Shown one piece after another: positions 32,730 through 40,824 of a stretch of 64,000 bases of DNA. Under the pieces are notes generated by a model. That model was given only the letters and a program-made list of their open reading frames with translations. It did no database searches and had not been told where the DNA came from. A program made the position numbers and the translations under genes. The stretch is from Actinoallomurus sp050942425 (GTDB lineage: Bacteria; Actinomycetota; Actinomycetes; Streptosporangiales; Streptosporangiaceae): NCBI RefSeq assembly GCF_050942425.1, contig NZ_CP192063.1:7130001-7194000 (forward strand). The letters are read 5' to 3'. Position 1 is the first letter of the stretch. Every line of letters begins with the position of its first letter.

Positions 32730-33398
32730 CTAACCGTCGACGAACGTGACCGTCTCGGCGAGCGGCGCCCGGCCCGTACGGACGTAACCCACCGTGACAT
32801 CCTCGAACCCGATCGACATGCCACAGAAGAGGACGAGCCCGTCGGGAGGTGAGAGGACTTCCGCGACGGTCTTGCGATACACCGACCACGCCATCTGGGG
32901 GCAGCTGTGCAGCCCTTCGGCGCGGAACAGCAGCATGACGGTTTGTAGATACATGCCGACGTCGGCCCATTGGGGCCGGCCCATGTCGCGGTCGATGTAG
33001 CAGAACAGGGCGGCGGGTGCGCCGAAACAGTCCCAGTTCGCGGAGGCCGCCCTCTGGCGCGCCTCCCAGTCTTCGCGTGCGATACCGAGTGCGCTGTAGC
33101 GCTCCTGGCCGAAGGCGGATCGGCGCTCGCGGTACGGAGACTTCAGTTCGGGCGGGTACATCTCGTACTCCCGCTCGTCCCAGGGGTCACCTGCGACCAC
33201 ACGCGCGCCGGCGCGTTTCTTGAGCTCGGCCAGCGGCCCACCGGTCAGCACGTAGGCGTGCCATGGCTGGAGGTTCGATCCGGACGGCGACCAGGCCGCG
33301 GCGGACAGCACGCGCTCCAGCACCTCTCTCGGGACATGCCGGTCGGTGAATCCGCGCACCGCTCGTCGACTCGTTACCGCCTCATAGACATTCAACAT
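32730..33398 (-). CDS. Nitroreductase-family flavoprotein
   Basis: A 222-residue FMN-dependent oxidoreductase. It opens VYEAVTSRRAVRGFTDRHVP, the phosphate-binding arginine cluster, then SPSGSNLQPWHAYVL; later WADVGMYLQTVMLLFRAEGLHSCPQ (split, helix F region) and GMSIGFEDVTVGYVRTGR. Such enzymes reduce nitroaromatics, quinones or enones with NAD(P)H. Either ATG 33398 or ATG 33413 could start it; the first is taken because it opens directly on the conserved N-terminus. No partner gene is evident. Confidence 0.88.
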   Translation of the reverse strand: MLNVYEAVTSRRAVRGFTDRHVPREVLERVLSAAAWSPSGSNLQPWHAYVLTGGPLAELKKRAGARVVAGDPWDEREYEMYPPELKSPYRERRSAFGQERYSALGIAREDWEARQRAASANWDCFGAPAALFCYIDRDMGRPQWADVGMYLQTVMLLFRAEGLHSCPQMAWSVYRKTVAEVLSPPDGLVLFCGMSIGFEDVTVGYVRTGRAPLAETVTFVDG

Positions 33399-33534
33399 CG
33401 CCTGCCTACCCATCAGCCCAACCTGTCTTGGCCCATCTCCGTTACGTTCGCGGCAGTTTCATTCGATACCATCTGCGGAGTATAAGATCCACCTGCGGCG
33501 CGTCCAGTTCACGTCGACCGGCTCACGCCCGCGC

Positions 33535-33819
33535 TTACGCCTCACCGCCTGCAGGATAAACAAGCCGGGTCAGCAGGTCCGTCAGCTGCTCGGGCTCGCC
33601 GGGCCCCATCTGGGCGACCAGGCGCTCGGCCAGCGGCTCCGCCGCCACGTGGGCCGCATCGAAAAGCTCGATGCCCCGAGGCGCGATCTCCACTGCCCGC
33701 ACCCGCCGGTCCCCCGGAACGGCCTTGCGCACGGCCAGCCCGCTACGCTCCAGATCGTCCACGACCCGCATGATTCCCGCCTTGTCCGACCCCGTCGCCT
33801 CCACCAGGTCCCGCTGCAC
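33535..33819 (-). pseudogene. 5'-truncated MarR-family regulator
   Basis: About 94 residues carrying the recognition half of a MarR HTH (QRDLVEATGSDKAGIMRVVDD), the wing (PGDRRVRAVEIAPRG) and the last dimerisation helix. The first 45-50 residues (helices 1-2, essential for dimerisation) are missing. The frame upstream runs into the 3' end of the neighbouring membrane-protein gene, which stops only 25 bp earlier, with no homologous sequence. A GTG at 33819 could still start a short protein. Probably a deletion remnant, though a functional half-size regulator cannot be excluded. Confidence 0.6.
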
Positions 33820-33844
33820 CGTGGGCCCGCATGGTCGTGGTCGC

Positions 33845-35236
33845 TCAGTGGCTGCTCGCGTGTCCCGGAACCGCCGGCCGGTGAGGCATCAGGACGAAGT
33901 CCTGGTTCACCGGCGGTGTTTCCGTGCTGAGCAGCAGCCGCGTGGCGACCGGCTCGCGGCCGGGGGCACCGGCGACGACGACGGCGAAACCATCGTGGAA
34001 GCCCGTGGCCGCGTACTCGCCGTGACGGTCCGTACGGGTATGGACGAGTTGGCGGCCGTGCGGGTCGGTGACCGTGATCGTGACGCCCGGCAGTGGTTCT
34101 CCGGCAGGACCGCCGACCCTCCCGGTCAGCATCGGCGGCTGCTCGCCGAAATGGTGCTGGTGCGGAGGGAGGGCGACCGGCTCGGGGAGCTCCACACTGG
34201 GATCCTCCGCGGGGGGCACGGAGACGTATTCCGTCACGCCGGCTCGCGCCTCGCGCACGAGCCGGCGTAGGTGCTTGACGTACCCGAGCACGATGAGAGC
34301 GGCACCGAGCGCGACCCACGCGCAGAGCACCGCGGTGGGCCGGCCCAGTTGCCGTTCGCCCAAATAATCGACGTTGCGCAGGGCATCGGCGGCGTTGCCC
34401 ATCGGCAGGACGGGGTGGAGAAAGCGGAAGAAGCCCGGGAGTAGGTCGACCGGAACGGTGCCACCGCTGGAGGGCACGCTGAGCATGATGAACAGCGTGA
34501 CGGAGGCCCCTGGGAAGAGCGGGCCGAGAAAGGACACGAGTCCGTAGGAGGTCAGCGATACGGACTGCGTCAGCAGGAACAGGTACACCAGGGAGAGCGG
34601 ATGCCGCGGGATCGCATCCATCCCGTAAGCGCCGGTGAGGTAACACGCGAGGGCGGCGACGGCACCGCCTCCGACCAGCGTGGCCACGTGCGCTCGACGG
34701 CCGAAGCCCACCGCGCGCTGCATGGTGACCACCAGGAAGTAGGCGGGGAGAGTGCAGGCCATCAGCAGGTAGAACGGGCTGGTGCCCAGGGTGTCTCCCG
34801 GCCTGGTCGGGACCAGCTCGTGGAAGTCGAGGGTGGCGCCGGCGCTCTGGGCCGCAGAGGTGAAGACCTGGCGAACCATCGTTTCCAAGGCGACGCCGTC
34901 CGCCTTGGCGCCGTACAGCTGCGCATGGTGCGGAGCCGGCGCGAATGCCGCCACCGCGTCGTTGTTCAGGACGGCGGAGCGCGCCTCGGCCGCGGAGTCG
35001 ACCGACCGCAGGGTGAAGCCGCCCGGGACCGCGGTGTCGAGTCGTTGCTGCAGCTGCGCCGTCGCGGCCGGCGGAGCGGCGACCGCGATCTTGATGTGGT
35101 GCGGCGTCGGGTGATGGAAGGCCGGCAGAAAAGCGCCGAGCAGCCCGGCCAGGAAGATCGCGGGTAGCCAGATCCCCATCACGAGTGTCCGCACGATCTC
35201 GCCAGGGCGTGTCGTCTTCGCATGCGCAGATGCCAT
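33845..35236 (-). CDS. DUF3533-like ABC-2-type membrane protein with C-terminal carboxypeptidase-regulatory-like domain
   Basis: A 463-residue membrane protein: one N-terminal helix (about residues 20-40), an extracytoplasmic domain of about 120 residues, five or six helices (about 165-350), and a soluble tail. The tail (about 370-455; LTGRVGGPAGEPLPGVTITVTD, HGEYAATGFHDG) is a CarboxypepD_reg/Cna-B-like beta-sandwich, an unusual addition. The core resembles YhgE/Pip/DUF3533 proteins, linked elsewhere to export or envelope functions. ATG 35236 lies across a 106-bp gap from a divergent TetR gene, which probably represses it. Confidence 0.8.
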   Translation of the reverse strand: MASAHAKTTRPGEIVRTLVMGIWLPAIFLAGLLGAFLPAFHHPTPHHIKIAVAAPPAATAQLQQRLDTAVPGGFTLRSVDSAAEARSAVLNNDAVAAFAPAPHHAQLYGAKADGVALETMVRQVFTSAAQSAGATLDFHELVPTRPGDTLGTSPFYLLMACTLPAYFLVVTMQRAVGFGRRAHVATLVGGGAVAALACYLTGAYGMDAIPRHPLSLVYLFLLTQSVSLTSYGLVSFLGPLFPGASVTLFIMLSVPSSGGTVPVDLLPGFFRFLHPVLPMGNAADALRNVDYLGERQLGRPTAVLCAWVALGAALIVLGYVKHLRRLVREARAGVTEYVSVPPAEDPSVELPEPVALPPHQHHFGEQPPMLTGRVGGPAGEPLPGVTITVTDPHGRQLVHTRTDRHGEYAATGFHDGFAVVVAGAPGREPVATRLLLSTETPPVNQDFVLMPHRPAVPGHASSH

Positions 35237-35257
35237 ACGGCGCAGCCTACGCGAATC

Positions 35258-35286
35258 TTGCACCAGTGCAATACTGCACCCGTGCA
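35258..35286. promoter_or_regulatory. Two tandem palindromic operators between divergent membrane-protein and TetR genes
   Basis: TTGCAC-CA-GTGCAA (35258-35271, perfect 6-bp arms) and TGCAC-CC-GTGCA (35275-35286, perfect 5-bp arms) have centres 16 bp apart. Shared half-site TGCAC, placement in the divergent intergenic region and spacing all fit cooperative TetR-family dimers controlling both genes. Confidence 0.65.
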
Positions 35287-35342
35287 TCATTCTTGGCGTG
35301 AGTACGCTGGCCGTCGCCGGTCGCGAGAGGATATGAATCAAC

Positions 35343-35945
35343 ATGCAGGGCGCAGATCAGGGACTACGTGAACGCAAGAAGGTCGAGACTCGCGAGGCCC
35401 TGCGCGCCGCCGCGATCCGCCTCTTCCTGGAACGTGGCCCCTCCGCGGTCACGGTGAACGACATCTGTGAAGCCGCCCTGGTCTCCCGCCGGACCTTCTT
35501 CAACTACTTCGAGAGCAAGGAGGCGGCGGTCTTCGCCTGGGACCAGCGCCTCAGCGACGAGTTCGCGTCGAGACTCGCCGCACGGCCATCGCATGAACCA
35601 CCGCTCACCGCCCTGCGCCGGGCGATGGACGGCGTCCTGCCCAGCTTCGCCGCACAGACCGGCTGGCCCGCGCGCAAGAAGCTGTTCAGCGCGTGTCCCG
35701 AACTGAGGACGAAGATCATGGACGCGGTCTTCCGCCTTGAGACCAGGCTCGTCGATGTCCTCACCGATCGCCTCGGGTGCCCGGCGGGCAGCCTCTATCC
35801 GCGACTGCTCGCGGCGGCAACCGGGTCGGCCTTCCGCGCGGCCTTCACCACCTGGTCACCGGAAACGGGGATCAAGGGCCTGCAACTACTCATCGACCAG
35901 GCGTTCGACCACCTCGCCGCCGGCCTCACCGTTCCCGCCTCCTGA
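35343..35945 (+). CDS. TetR-family repressor of the divergent DUF3533-like gene
   Basis: A 200-residue TetR protein. N-terminal HTH (about residues 12-60) includes TREALRAAAIRLFLERG, VTVNDICEAALVSRRTFFNYF and ESKEAAVFAWD. The C-terminal part is helical with the TetR_C form found near multidrug and membrane-protein genes. GAGAGG precedes the ATG. The two palindromes at 35258-35286 lie upstream, so autoregulation is likely. Confidence 0.92.
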   Translation: MQGADQGLRERKKVETREALRAAAIRLFLERGPSAVTVNDICEAALVSRRTFFNYFESKEAAVFAWDQRLSDEFASRLAARPSHEPPLTALRRAMDGVLPSFAAQTGWPARKKLFSACPELRTKIMDAVFRLETRLVDVLTDRLGCPAGSLYPRLLAAATGSAFRAAFTTWSPETGIKGLQLLIDQAFDHLAAGLTVPAS

Positions 35946-36014
35946 CCGCTGCGCTCGCTGGACGCCGCCTTCTCACACAGGCGGCATGATCTGCGACACA
36001 TCGGGGGTCGGTGA

Positions 36015-36044
36015 TGTCACAGATGGGAGCGCGGATCGGTCGTT
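36015..36044 (+). promoter_or_regulatory. ECF41-type promoter upstream of orphan cytochrome b gene
   Basis: TGTCACA (36015-36021), a 16-bp spacer and GGTCGTT (36038-36044). The same -35 box, the same spacer length and a related -10 occur at 38573, 51811 and 53776. The predicted start of transcription is about 32 bp before the ATG at 36084. Confidence 0.5.
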
Positions 36045-36083
36045 ATAAGTGACGTTCCTTAGACCCTGACCCTTGGGGGGCCG

Positions 36084-37439
36084 ATGACTCGTAGGTCACG
36101 GTACGTACGTGGAGCCGGCCGAAGCCACTGGTCGTTCATGTTCGCTGAGATCGCCGCGTACTCGTTCGTCGTGTTGGTCCTCACCGGCTGCTTCCTCATG
36201 TGGTTCTACGAACCCAGCATGAAGCGGACGGTCTACGGCGGTGCGTATCCGACGCTGCGGGGCGTCCGGATGAGCGAGGCGTACGCCTCGACCCTGAATC
36301 TCAGCTTCGACGTTCGCGGGGGCCTGCTCGTACGGCAGATCCACCACTGGGCCGCCCTCATCTTCATCGCCGCGGTGACGCTGCAGTTGCTGCGGATGTT
36401 CTTCACCGGCGCCTTCCGTAACCCCCGCCTGCTCAATTGGCTGGCCTGGGTGGGGCTGCTGGTGTTGGGCATGGCCGCCGGCGTCACCGGCACGCTGCTG
36501 CCCGACGACCAGCTTTCCGGCGGCAGCCTCAGCCTCATCCAGGGGGTCGTTCAGTCGATTCCGCTGATCGGCACCTACCTGACGCTCTGGCTGTTCGGCG
36601 GTGACTTCCCCGGCGAAAAGATCATCCCCCGCATGTACGGGGCGCATCTCATCGTCAGCGTGCTCATTCTCGCGCTGCTGGCACTGCGCTACGGGCTCTT
36701 GCGGCGGCATGGGCACACCCGTTTCCCGAAGCAGTTGCCGCGACCCATCAGTCGCCGCACCGGCCTGGTCGCGCTGGGAGCGCTCTTCACCGCCACCTGC
36801 GCGGTTCTCGTGCTGCTCGGATCGGTCGCACAGATCAACCCGATCTGGCTGTACGGCCCCTTCGAGCCCGGCTCGATCACCTCGGGCGCCGTACCCGGCT
36901 GGTACATGGGCTTCCTCGACGGCGGCCTGCGAATCATGCCGAACTGGGAACCCACCGTGTTCGGGCACCCCCTCACCCTCGCGGTGCTCGTACCGGCGCT
37001 CATCGTCCCTGGGATCTTCTTCACGTTCCTGGCCGCCTATCCGGTGATCGAGCGCCGGATCACCGGTGACCGGCGTGCGCACGACCTGCTGGATCGCCCC
37101 CGCGACGCGGCGAACCGTACGGCGCTCGGCGCCTCCGGAGTGACCTTTTACGGGCTCCTGTGGGCGGCGGCCTCGAACGATCAGATCGCCACACACTTCG
37201 GTCTCTCGCTGACCGCCCTCACCGTCTTCTTCCGCATCACCGTGATCGCGGGGCCGCCTCTGGCCTTCGTCGTCACCCGGCGACTCTGCCTCGGACTGCG
37301 GCAGCGGGAACACGACGAAGCCGAGCATGGCGTCGAAACCGGAGTGATCCGGCAACTCCCCAACGGCGGCTTCGAAGAAGTCACCCGCTCCCCGGACAGG
37401 CCATCGACCGACCTCGCTCACGGCGGCACGTCCGGGTGA
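36084..37439 (+). CDS. Orphan QcrB-like cytochrome b lacking heme bH ligands
   Basis: A 451-residue polytopic membrane protein that aligns along its whole length with actinobacterial QcrB (RQIHHWAALIF, FFTGAFRNPR, LPDDQLSGGSL, HTRFP, and DLLDRPRDAANRTA near the end). In bc1 cytochrome b the four heme ligands are two His pairs, each spaced by 14. Here the first pair is kept (H87 on helix B, H188 on helix D), but the partners at +14 are Q101 and R202. Heme bH therefore cannot be held by the usual bis-His pair. The Qo-site P-E/D-W-Y motif is PGWY (271-274), without its acidic residue. No qcrA or qcrC gene is adjacent. It cannot be a normal Q-cycle subunit; a one-heme electron or quinone-binding role is inferred. 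Confidence 0.85.
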   Translation: MTRRSRYVRGAGRSHWSFMFAEIAAYSFVVLVLTGCFLMWFYEPSMKRTVYGGAYPTLRGVRMSEAYASTLNLSFDVRGGLLVRQIHHWAALIFIAAVTLQLLRMFFTGAFRNPRLLNWLAWVGLLVLGMAAGVTGTLLPDDQLSGGSLSLIQGVVQSIPLIGTYLTLWLFGGDFPGEKIIPRMYGAHLIVSVLILALLALRYGLLRRHGHTRFPKQLPRPISRRTGLVALGALFTATCAVLVLLGSVAQINPIWLYGPFEPGSITSGAVPGWYMGFLDGGLRIMPNWEPTVFGHPLTLAVLVPALIVPGIFFTFLAAYPVIERRITGDRRAHDLLDRPRDAANRTALGASGVTFYGLLWAAASNDQIATHFGLSLTALTVFFRITVIAGPPLAFVVTRRLCLGLRQREHDEAEHGVETGVIRQLPNGGFEEVTRSPDRPSTDLAHGGTSG

Positions 37440-37553
37440 GGCCGGGCGTCGGCGCGGCATGCCAGGCGACGGATCCGCGCCGACGGTGCCGGGGATCGCG
37501 CGACCACAGAGCCTTTGTAGGCTGAACGGACGGAGGGCCGTGGGGAGGTGATC

Positions 37554-38489
37554 GTGGTCGCGCAATCGGGAGACCCGGGTGCGCTCGATGAGGCTGCTTC
37601 GGTCTTCGTCGGTTTGCGGCCGCGTTTGTTCGGGATCGCGTATCGGGTGCTCGGTAGTTCTGCCGAGGCCGAGGATGTGGTGCAGGAGGCGTGGGTGCGG
37701 TGGCAGACCACCGACCATGCGGCGGTGGTGGATCCGGGGGCGTTCCTGGCGACGGTCACGACGCGGCTTGCGATCAATGTCGCTCAGTCGGCGCGTAAGC
37801 GGCGGGAAACTTATGTGGGTCCGTGGCTTCCTGAGCCGGTGGACACCGGCGCGGATCCGCAGGTCGGTGCGGAGCGGGGTGAGGCGCTGGAGCTGGCGGT
37901 GCTGTTTCTGCTGGAGAAGCTCTCACCCACCGAGCGTGCGGCGTATGTGCTGCGGGAGTCCTTCGATTATCCCTACGGTCAGATCGCGGAGATTCTTCAG
38001 CTGAGTGAGGCGAACACCCGCCAGTTGGTGAGCCGTGCGCGCAGGCATCTGTCGGCCGGGCGCCGCAGGCCGGTGAGTTCCTCGGCGCACCGGCGGCTGC
38101 TGACGACCTTCCTGGCCGCGGCCCGGACCGGTGACCTGGCCGCGTTGGAGGAGCTGTTCGCCGCCGACGTCGTCAGCTACTCCGACGGCGGAGGAATCGC
38201 ACGCGAAGCCGCGCGGAAACCCATGGTCGGCCGCACCCGCGTCGCGAAGTTCATCGCGGGGTGGGCGGCGAGGTTCTGGCCTGGTACGGCGACCGCGTGG
38301 GTCGAGGCGAACGGACGACCGGGCGTGCTGATCTCCCGCGATGACACCGTCATCGCGCTGCTCACGGTCAGCGCTTCAGACCAGGGCATCGACCAGATCA
38401 TGTGGGTCATGAACCCGGCCAAACTCGCGGGGATCTCCCGCGCACGGCCAGAACCACCGAACCTCGAGGCCGGCTCCGAACGCGACTGA
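37554..38489 (+). CDS. ECF41-family sigma factor with SnoaL-like C-terminal domain (copy 1)
   Basis: A 311-residue ECF sigma factor. Region 2 (about residues 12-80: LRPRLFGIAYRVLGSSAEAEDVVQEAWVRW in part) and region 4 (about 115-175: LSPTERAAYVLRESFDYPYGQIAEIL in part) are followed by a SnoaL/NTF2-like domain (about 185-300) with the linker YSDGGG typical of ECF41. In this family the C-terminal domain, not a separate anti-sigma factor, controls activity. GTG 37554 has GGGGAGG upstream, overlapping an alternative GTG at 37548. The usual oxidoreductase/epimerase/decarboxylase partner is absent. Instead ECF41-like promoters precede the gene before it (cytochrome b) and the gene after it (small acidic protein). 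Confidence 0.9.
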   Translation: MVAQSGDPGALDEAASVFVGLRPRLFGIAYRVLGSSAEAEDVVQEAWVRWQTTDHAAVVDPGAFLATVTTRLAINVAQSARKRRETYVGPWLPEPVDTGADPQVGAERGEALELAVLFLLEKLSPTERAAYVLRESFDYPYGQIAEILQLSEANTRQLVSRARRHLSAGRRRPVSSSAHRRLLTTFLAAARTGDLAALEELFAADVVSYSDGGGIAREAARKPMVGRTRVAKFIAGWAARFWPGTATAWVEANGRPGVLISRDDTVIALLTVSASDQGIDQIMWVMNPAKLAGISRARPEPPNLEAGSERD

Positions 38490-38572
38490 TCGCCGTCGAT
38501 AGGGCTCGGGTGCCGCGGGGGCCGGTCCGGCAATGCGGGGCCCGGTCTGGGACGAACGAATTCCGCGATGGC

Positions 38573-38602
38573 TGTCACAAGTGGTGGGGCTGTCCGGTCT
38601 TA
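38573..38602 (+). promoter_or_regulatory. ECF41-type promoter upstream of small acidic protein/ferritin-like genes
   Basis: TGTCACA (38573-38579), a 16-bp spacer and GGTCTTA (38596-38602). The spacer contains GGGGCTGT at the same position as in the 53.8-kb promoter. It lies 85 bp after the sigma gene and about 65 bp before the ATG at 38666. Confidence 0.55.
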
Positions 38603-38665
38603 GCTGACGACCGGACGCCGAGCGATGCCCCGGCGGAGCCGCGCCCCACGGCCGAAAGGACACCC

Positions 38666-38896
38666 ATGAGCACCCCGAACGGCGAAGACGGCATCCTGTA
38701 CGAGCTGGAGATCGAGGTCGAAGAGGAACTGACCCTGACCGACGCCGACAACCCGGAACAGGCCACCGACGTGCCGGTCGCCGACTGGCTGTTCGACCCC
38801 GCCGACACCGAGCGCGAAAGAACAGGCCTGCGCGGCCTGCTCGGCGCGATCCAGGCGCTGGAAGACGACTCACGGCCCGGTGACCAGGGCGTCTGA
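38666..38896 (+). CDS. Small acidic protein of unknown function
   Basis: A 76-residue, strongly acidic protein (rich in Glu and Asp, e.g. YELEIEVEEELTLTDADN, then PVADWLFDP and a helical GLRGLLGAIQALEDD). It has no signal peptide, no Cys and no recognisable domain. AAAGGA precedes the ATG. An ECF41-like promoter lies upstream and the ferritin-like gene starts 145 bp downstream on the same strand. The size and acidity are compatible with a partner protein, a RiPP-type precursor or a DNA mimic; nothing in the sequence decides between them. Confidence 0.7.
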   Translation: MSTPNGEDGILYELEIEVEEELTLTDADNPEQATDVPVADWLFDPADTERERTGLRGLLGAIQALEDDSRPGDQGV

Positions 38897-39041
38897 CGAG
38901 TCACCGCCGGGCGACCCAGCGGTCCCGGTACACCGCCGGACAGGTACTCCGGCCCGGCGATTACGCACGTCTGAGCTCCCCGCACCGCTCCCGGTCCGGG
39001 CCGGCGGTACGCGGTTTTCCGACAATTCAGAGGAGAAATGT

Positions 39042-40103
39042 ATGACACCGCAGGGGACCACCGACGCGCCCTCGTCCGCGCGGATCGGAACGCTCGAAAG
39101 CCTGCGCGAGCACCTTCAGTGGGCGATCGAGCTGGAACATGCGACCTTGCCGCCCTACCTCTGCGCGCTCTACTCCCTGGACCCGGAGCGGAACCCCGAA
39201 GCCGTCGACGTGGTGGCCGGTGTCTTCGTCGAGGAGATGCTCCACCTGACGCTGGCCGCGAATCTGCTCAACGCCGTCGGCGGCCGACCGCGGCTGGACA
39301 CTCCGCAGATGCTGCCGCCGCACCCCCGGCCGCTGCCCCACGCCGACCGTTCTCTGCGACTCTCGCTGCTTCCGTTCGGTGCGGAAGCGCTCGACATGTT
39401 CCTCCGGATCGAACGGCCGGCGCCGCCCGGTGCTCCCGGAGAAGGCGACGGCTACGAGACGATCGGGCAGTTCTACGACGCGATCGAAGAGGGGCTGCGG
39501 GACCTGTGCGACCGGCTCGGCGAGAAGGAGGTCTTCTGCGGTGATCCTGCTCGTCAGGTGACCGCCGTCCATTTCCGCCACAGCGCCGGGCGGCTGCTCG
39601 CGATCGACGGCCTCGCATCGGCGCTGACGGCGCTGGAGGAGATCGTCGAGCAGGGCGAGGGCACGGCCCGAGGCGAGGTCTGGGACGGTGACCCGGACAT
39701 CTTCCACCCCGACCGTGACGAGGTCGCGCACTACTACCGGTTCGAGGAGCTCAAGCTCGGCCGGCGGTACCTGCGCGGCGACACTCCAGAGTCCGGCCCC
39801 ACCGGCGAGGCCATCCAGGTGGACCCCGCCGGTGTCCAGCCGATGCGGGCCAATCCGCGCCTGGCCGACCACACGCCAGGCGATCCGATCCGCGCGGCCC
39901 AGGAAGAGTTCAACCGCGCCTACTGCGCCCTCCTGGGTCTCCTCGAGCAGGCCTTCAACGGCAACCCGGAGACGCTCGCGACCGCGATCGGCGCCATGTA
40001 CGCCCTCAAGGCACAGGCCCAGGCCCTGATGCGGATGCCCGACGGCCAGGGTGGAACAGCGGGCCCCACCTTCGAGTACGTCGCACCCGAGCTCCGCCGT
40101 TGA
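39042..40103 (+). CDS. Ferritin-like (VioB/iminophenylpyruvate dimer synthase type) protein
   Basis: A 353-residue protein with the PF12902-type ferritin-like helical bundle. Helix 1 has AIELEHATLPPYLCALYSL (metal-ligand Glu and His); helix 2 has FVEEMLHLTLAANLLNAVGG (ExxH-type ligands); a later helix has EEFNRAYCALLGLLEQAF. The domain occurs in VioB/RebD-type enzymes and in many stand-alone actinobacterial proteins of unknown function. GAGGAG is present before ATG 39042. It follows the small acidic gene, and a hairpin at 40127-40164 closes the unit. A diiron or heme-assisted oxidation is the family-level expectation only. Confidence 0.85.
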   Translation: MTPQGTTDAPSSARIGTLESLREHLQWAIELEHATLPPYLCALYSLDPERNPEAVDVVAGVFVEEMLHLTLAANLLNAVGGRPRLDTPQMLPPHPRPLPHADRSLRLSLLPFGAEALDMFLRIERPAPPGAPGEGDGYETIGQFYDAIEEGLRDLCDRLGEKEVFCGDPARQVTAVHFRHSAGRLLAIDGLASALTALEEIVEQGEGTARGEVWDGDPDIFHPDRDEVAHYYRFEELKLGRRYLRGDTPESGPTGEAIQVDPAGVQPMRANPRLADHTPGDPIRAAQEEFNRAYCALLGLLEQAFNGNPETLATAIGAMYALKAQAQALMRMPDGQGGTAGPTFEYVAPELRR

Positions 40104-40126
40104 AACCTCGGTGAGAGGCCGGACCC

Positions 40127-40164
40127 GCCGGTGGGCAAGGGGACGGCGTCCGTGCGCCCACCGG
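40127..40164. terminator. Hairpin after the ferritin-like gene
   Basis: CCGGTGGGC (40128-40136) pairs with GCCCACCGG (40156-40164), with a smaller GGAC/GTCC stem in the loop. It separates the ferritin-like gene from the methyltransferase. Confidence 0.55.
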
Positions 40165-40221
40165 TGGCACTTGTCGATCACGACCAGGACCTGGTGTCAC
40201 CGTGTCCGGCAGGATGACCAC

Positions 40222-40824
40222 ATGACAGCGAAGAACGGCAGGCGATGGAACCACAACATCCATTACCACCCCCGCATCCTCGGCGCGATCCCCGATGGCG
40301 CCGAGCGCGCCCTCGACGTCGGCTGCGGCGAGGGCATGCTCGCCCGCGAGCTTCGCCGGACCGTGCCGCACGTCACCGGCATCGACCTCGACGCGCCCAG
40401 CCTCGACCAAGCCCGGGAGTACCCGGACGACGTCGACTACATCCGCGATGACTTCCTCACCCATCCCTTCGAGCCCGCCTCGTTCGACGTCGTCGCGTCG
40501 GTGGCCACCCTGCACCACGTTGACGCCGCCGCCGGTTTGGCCCGCATGCGCGACCTCCTGCGCCCCGGCGGTGTCCTGGCCGTCGTCGGCCTCGCACGCC
40601 ACACCATGCCGGGCGACCTGCCGCGCGCGCTCGCCGGCGCCGCCGTCGGCACCCTCCACCGCGCCGTGAAAGGCCACTGGGAGCACCCGTCCCCCATCGT
40701 GTGGCCGCCGCCGGTGACGTACGCGGAGATGCGAGCGCTGGCCGCGGAGATGCTGCCCGGTTCCCAGTACCGCCGCCACCTGCTGTGGCGCTACAGCATC
40801 GTCTGGCGCAAGCCGCGGGACTGA
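40222..40824 (+). CDS. Class I SAM-dependent methyltransferase
   Basis: A 200-residue methyltransferase with motif I ALDVGCGEGMLARELRR, the acidic loop GIDLDAPSLDQAR, and motif IV/post-IV SFDVVASVATLHHVDAAAGL with LRPGGVLAVVGL. The C-terminal part (HWEHPSPIVWPPPVTYAEMRA, PGSQYRRHLLWRYSIVW, split) matches small actinobacterial enzymes acting on unknown small molecules. A hairpin just upstream suggests that it is a separate transcription unit from the ferritin-like gene. Confidence 0.88.
   Translation: MTAKNGRRWNHNIHYHPRILGAIPDGAERALDVGCGEGMLARELRRTVPHVTGIDLDAPSLDQAREYPDDVDYIRDDFLTHPFEPASFDVVASVATLHHVDAAAGLARMRDLLRPGGVLAVVGLARHTMPGDLPRALAGAAVGTLHRAVKGHWEHPSPIVWPPPVTYAEMRALAAEMLPGSQYRRHLLWRYSIVWRKPRD

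Noticed and set aside
40195..40217. TGTCACC near the methyltransferase as another ECF41 promoter
   Set aside because: At 16-bp spacing the expected -10 falls on the start codon and does not read GTC.
40222..40824. Methyltransferase as part of the ferritin-like operon
   Set aside because: A strong hairpin at 40127-40164 and a 118-bp gap separate them; proximity alone is weak evidence.
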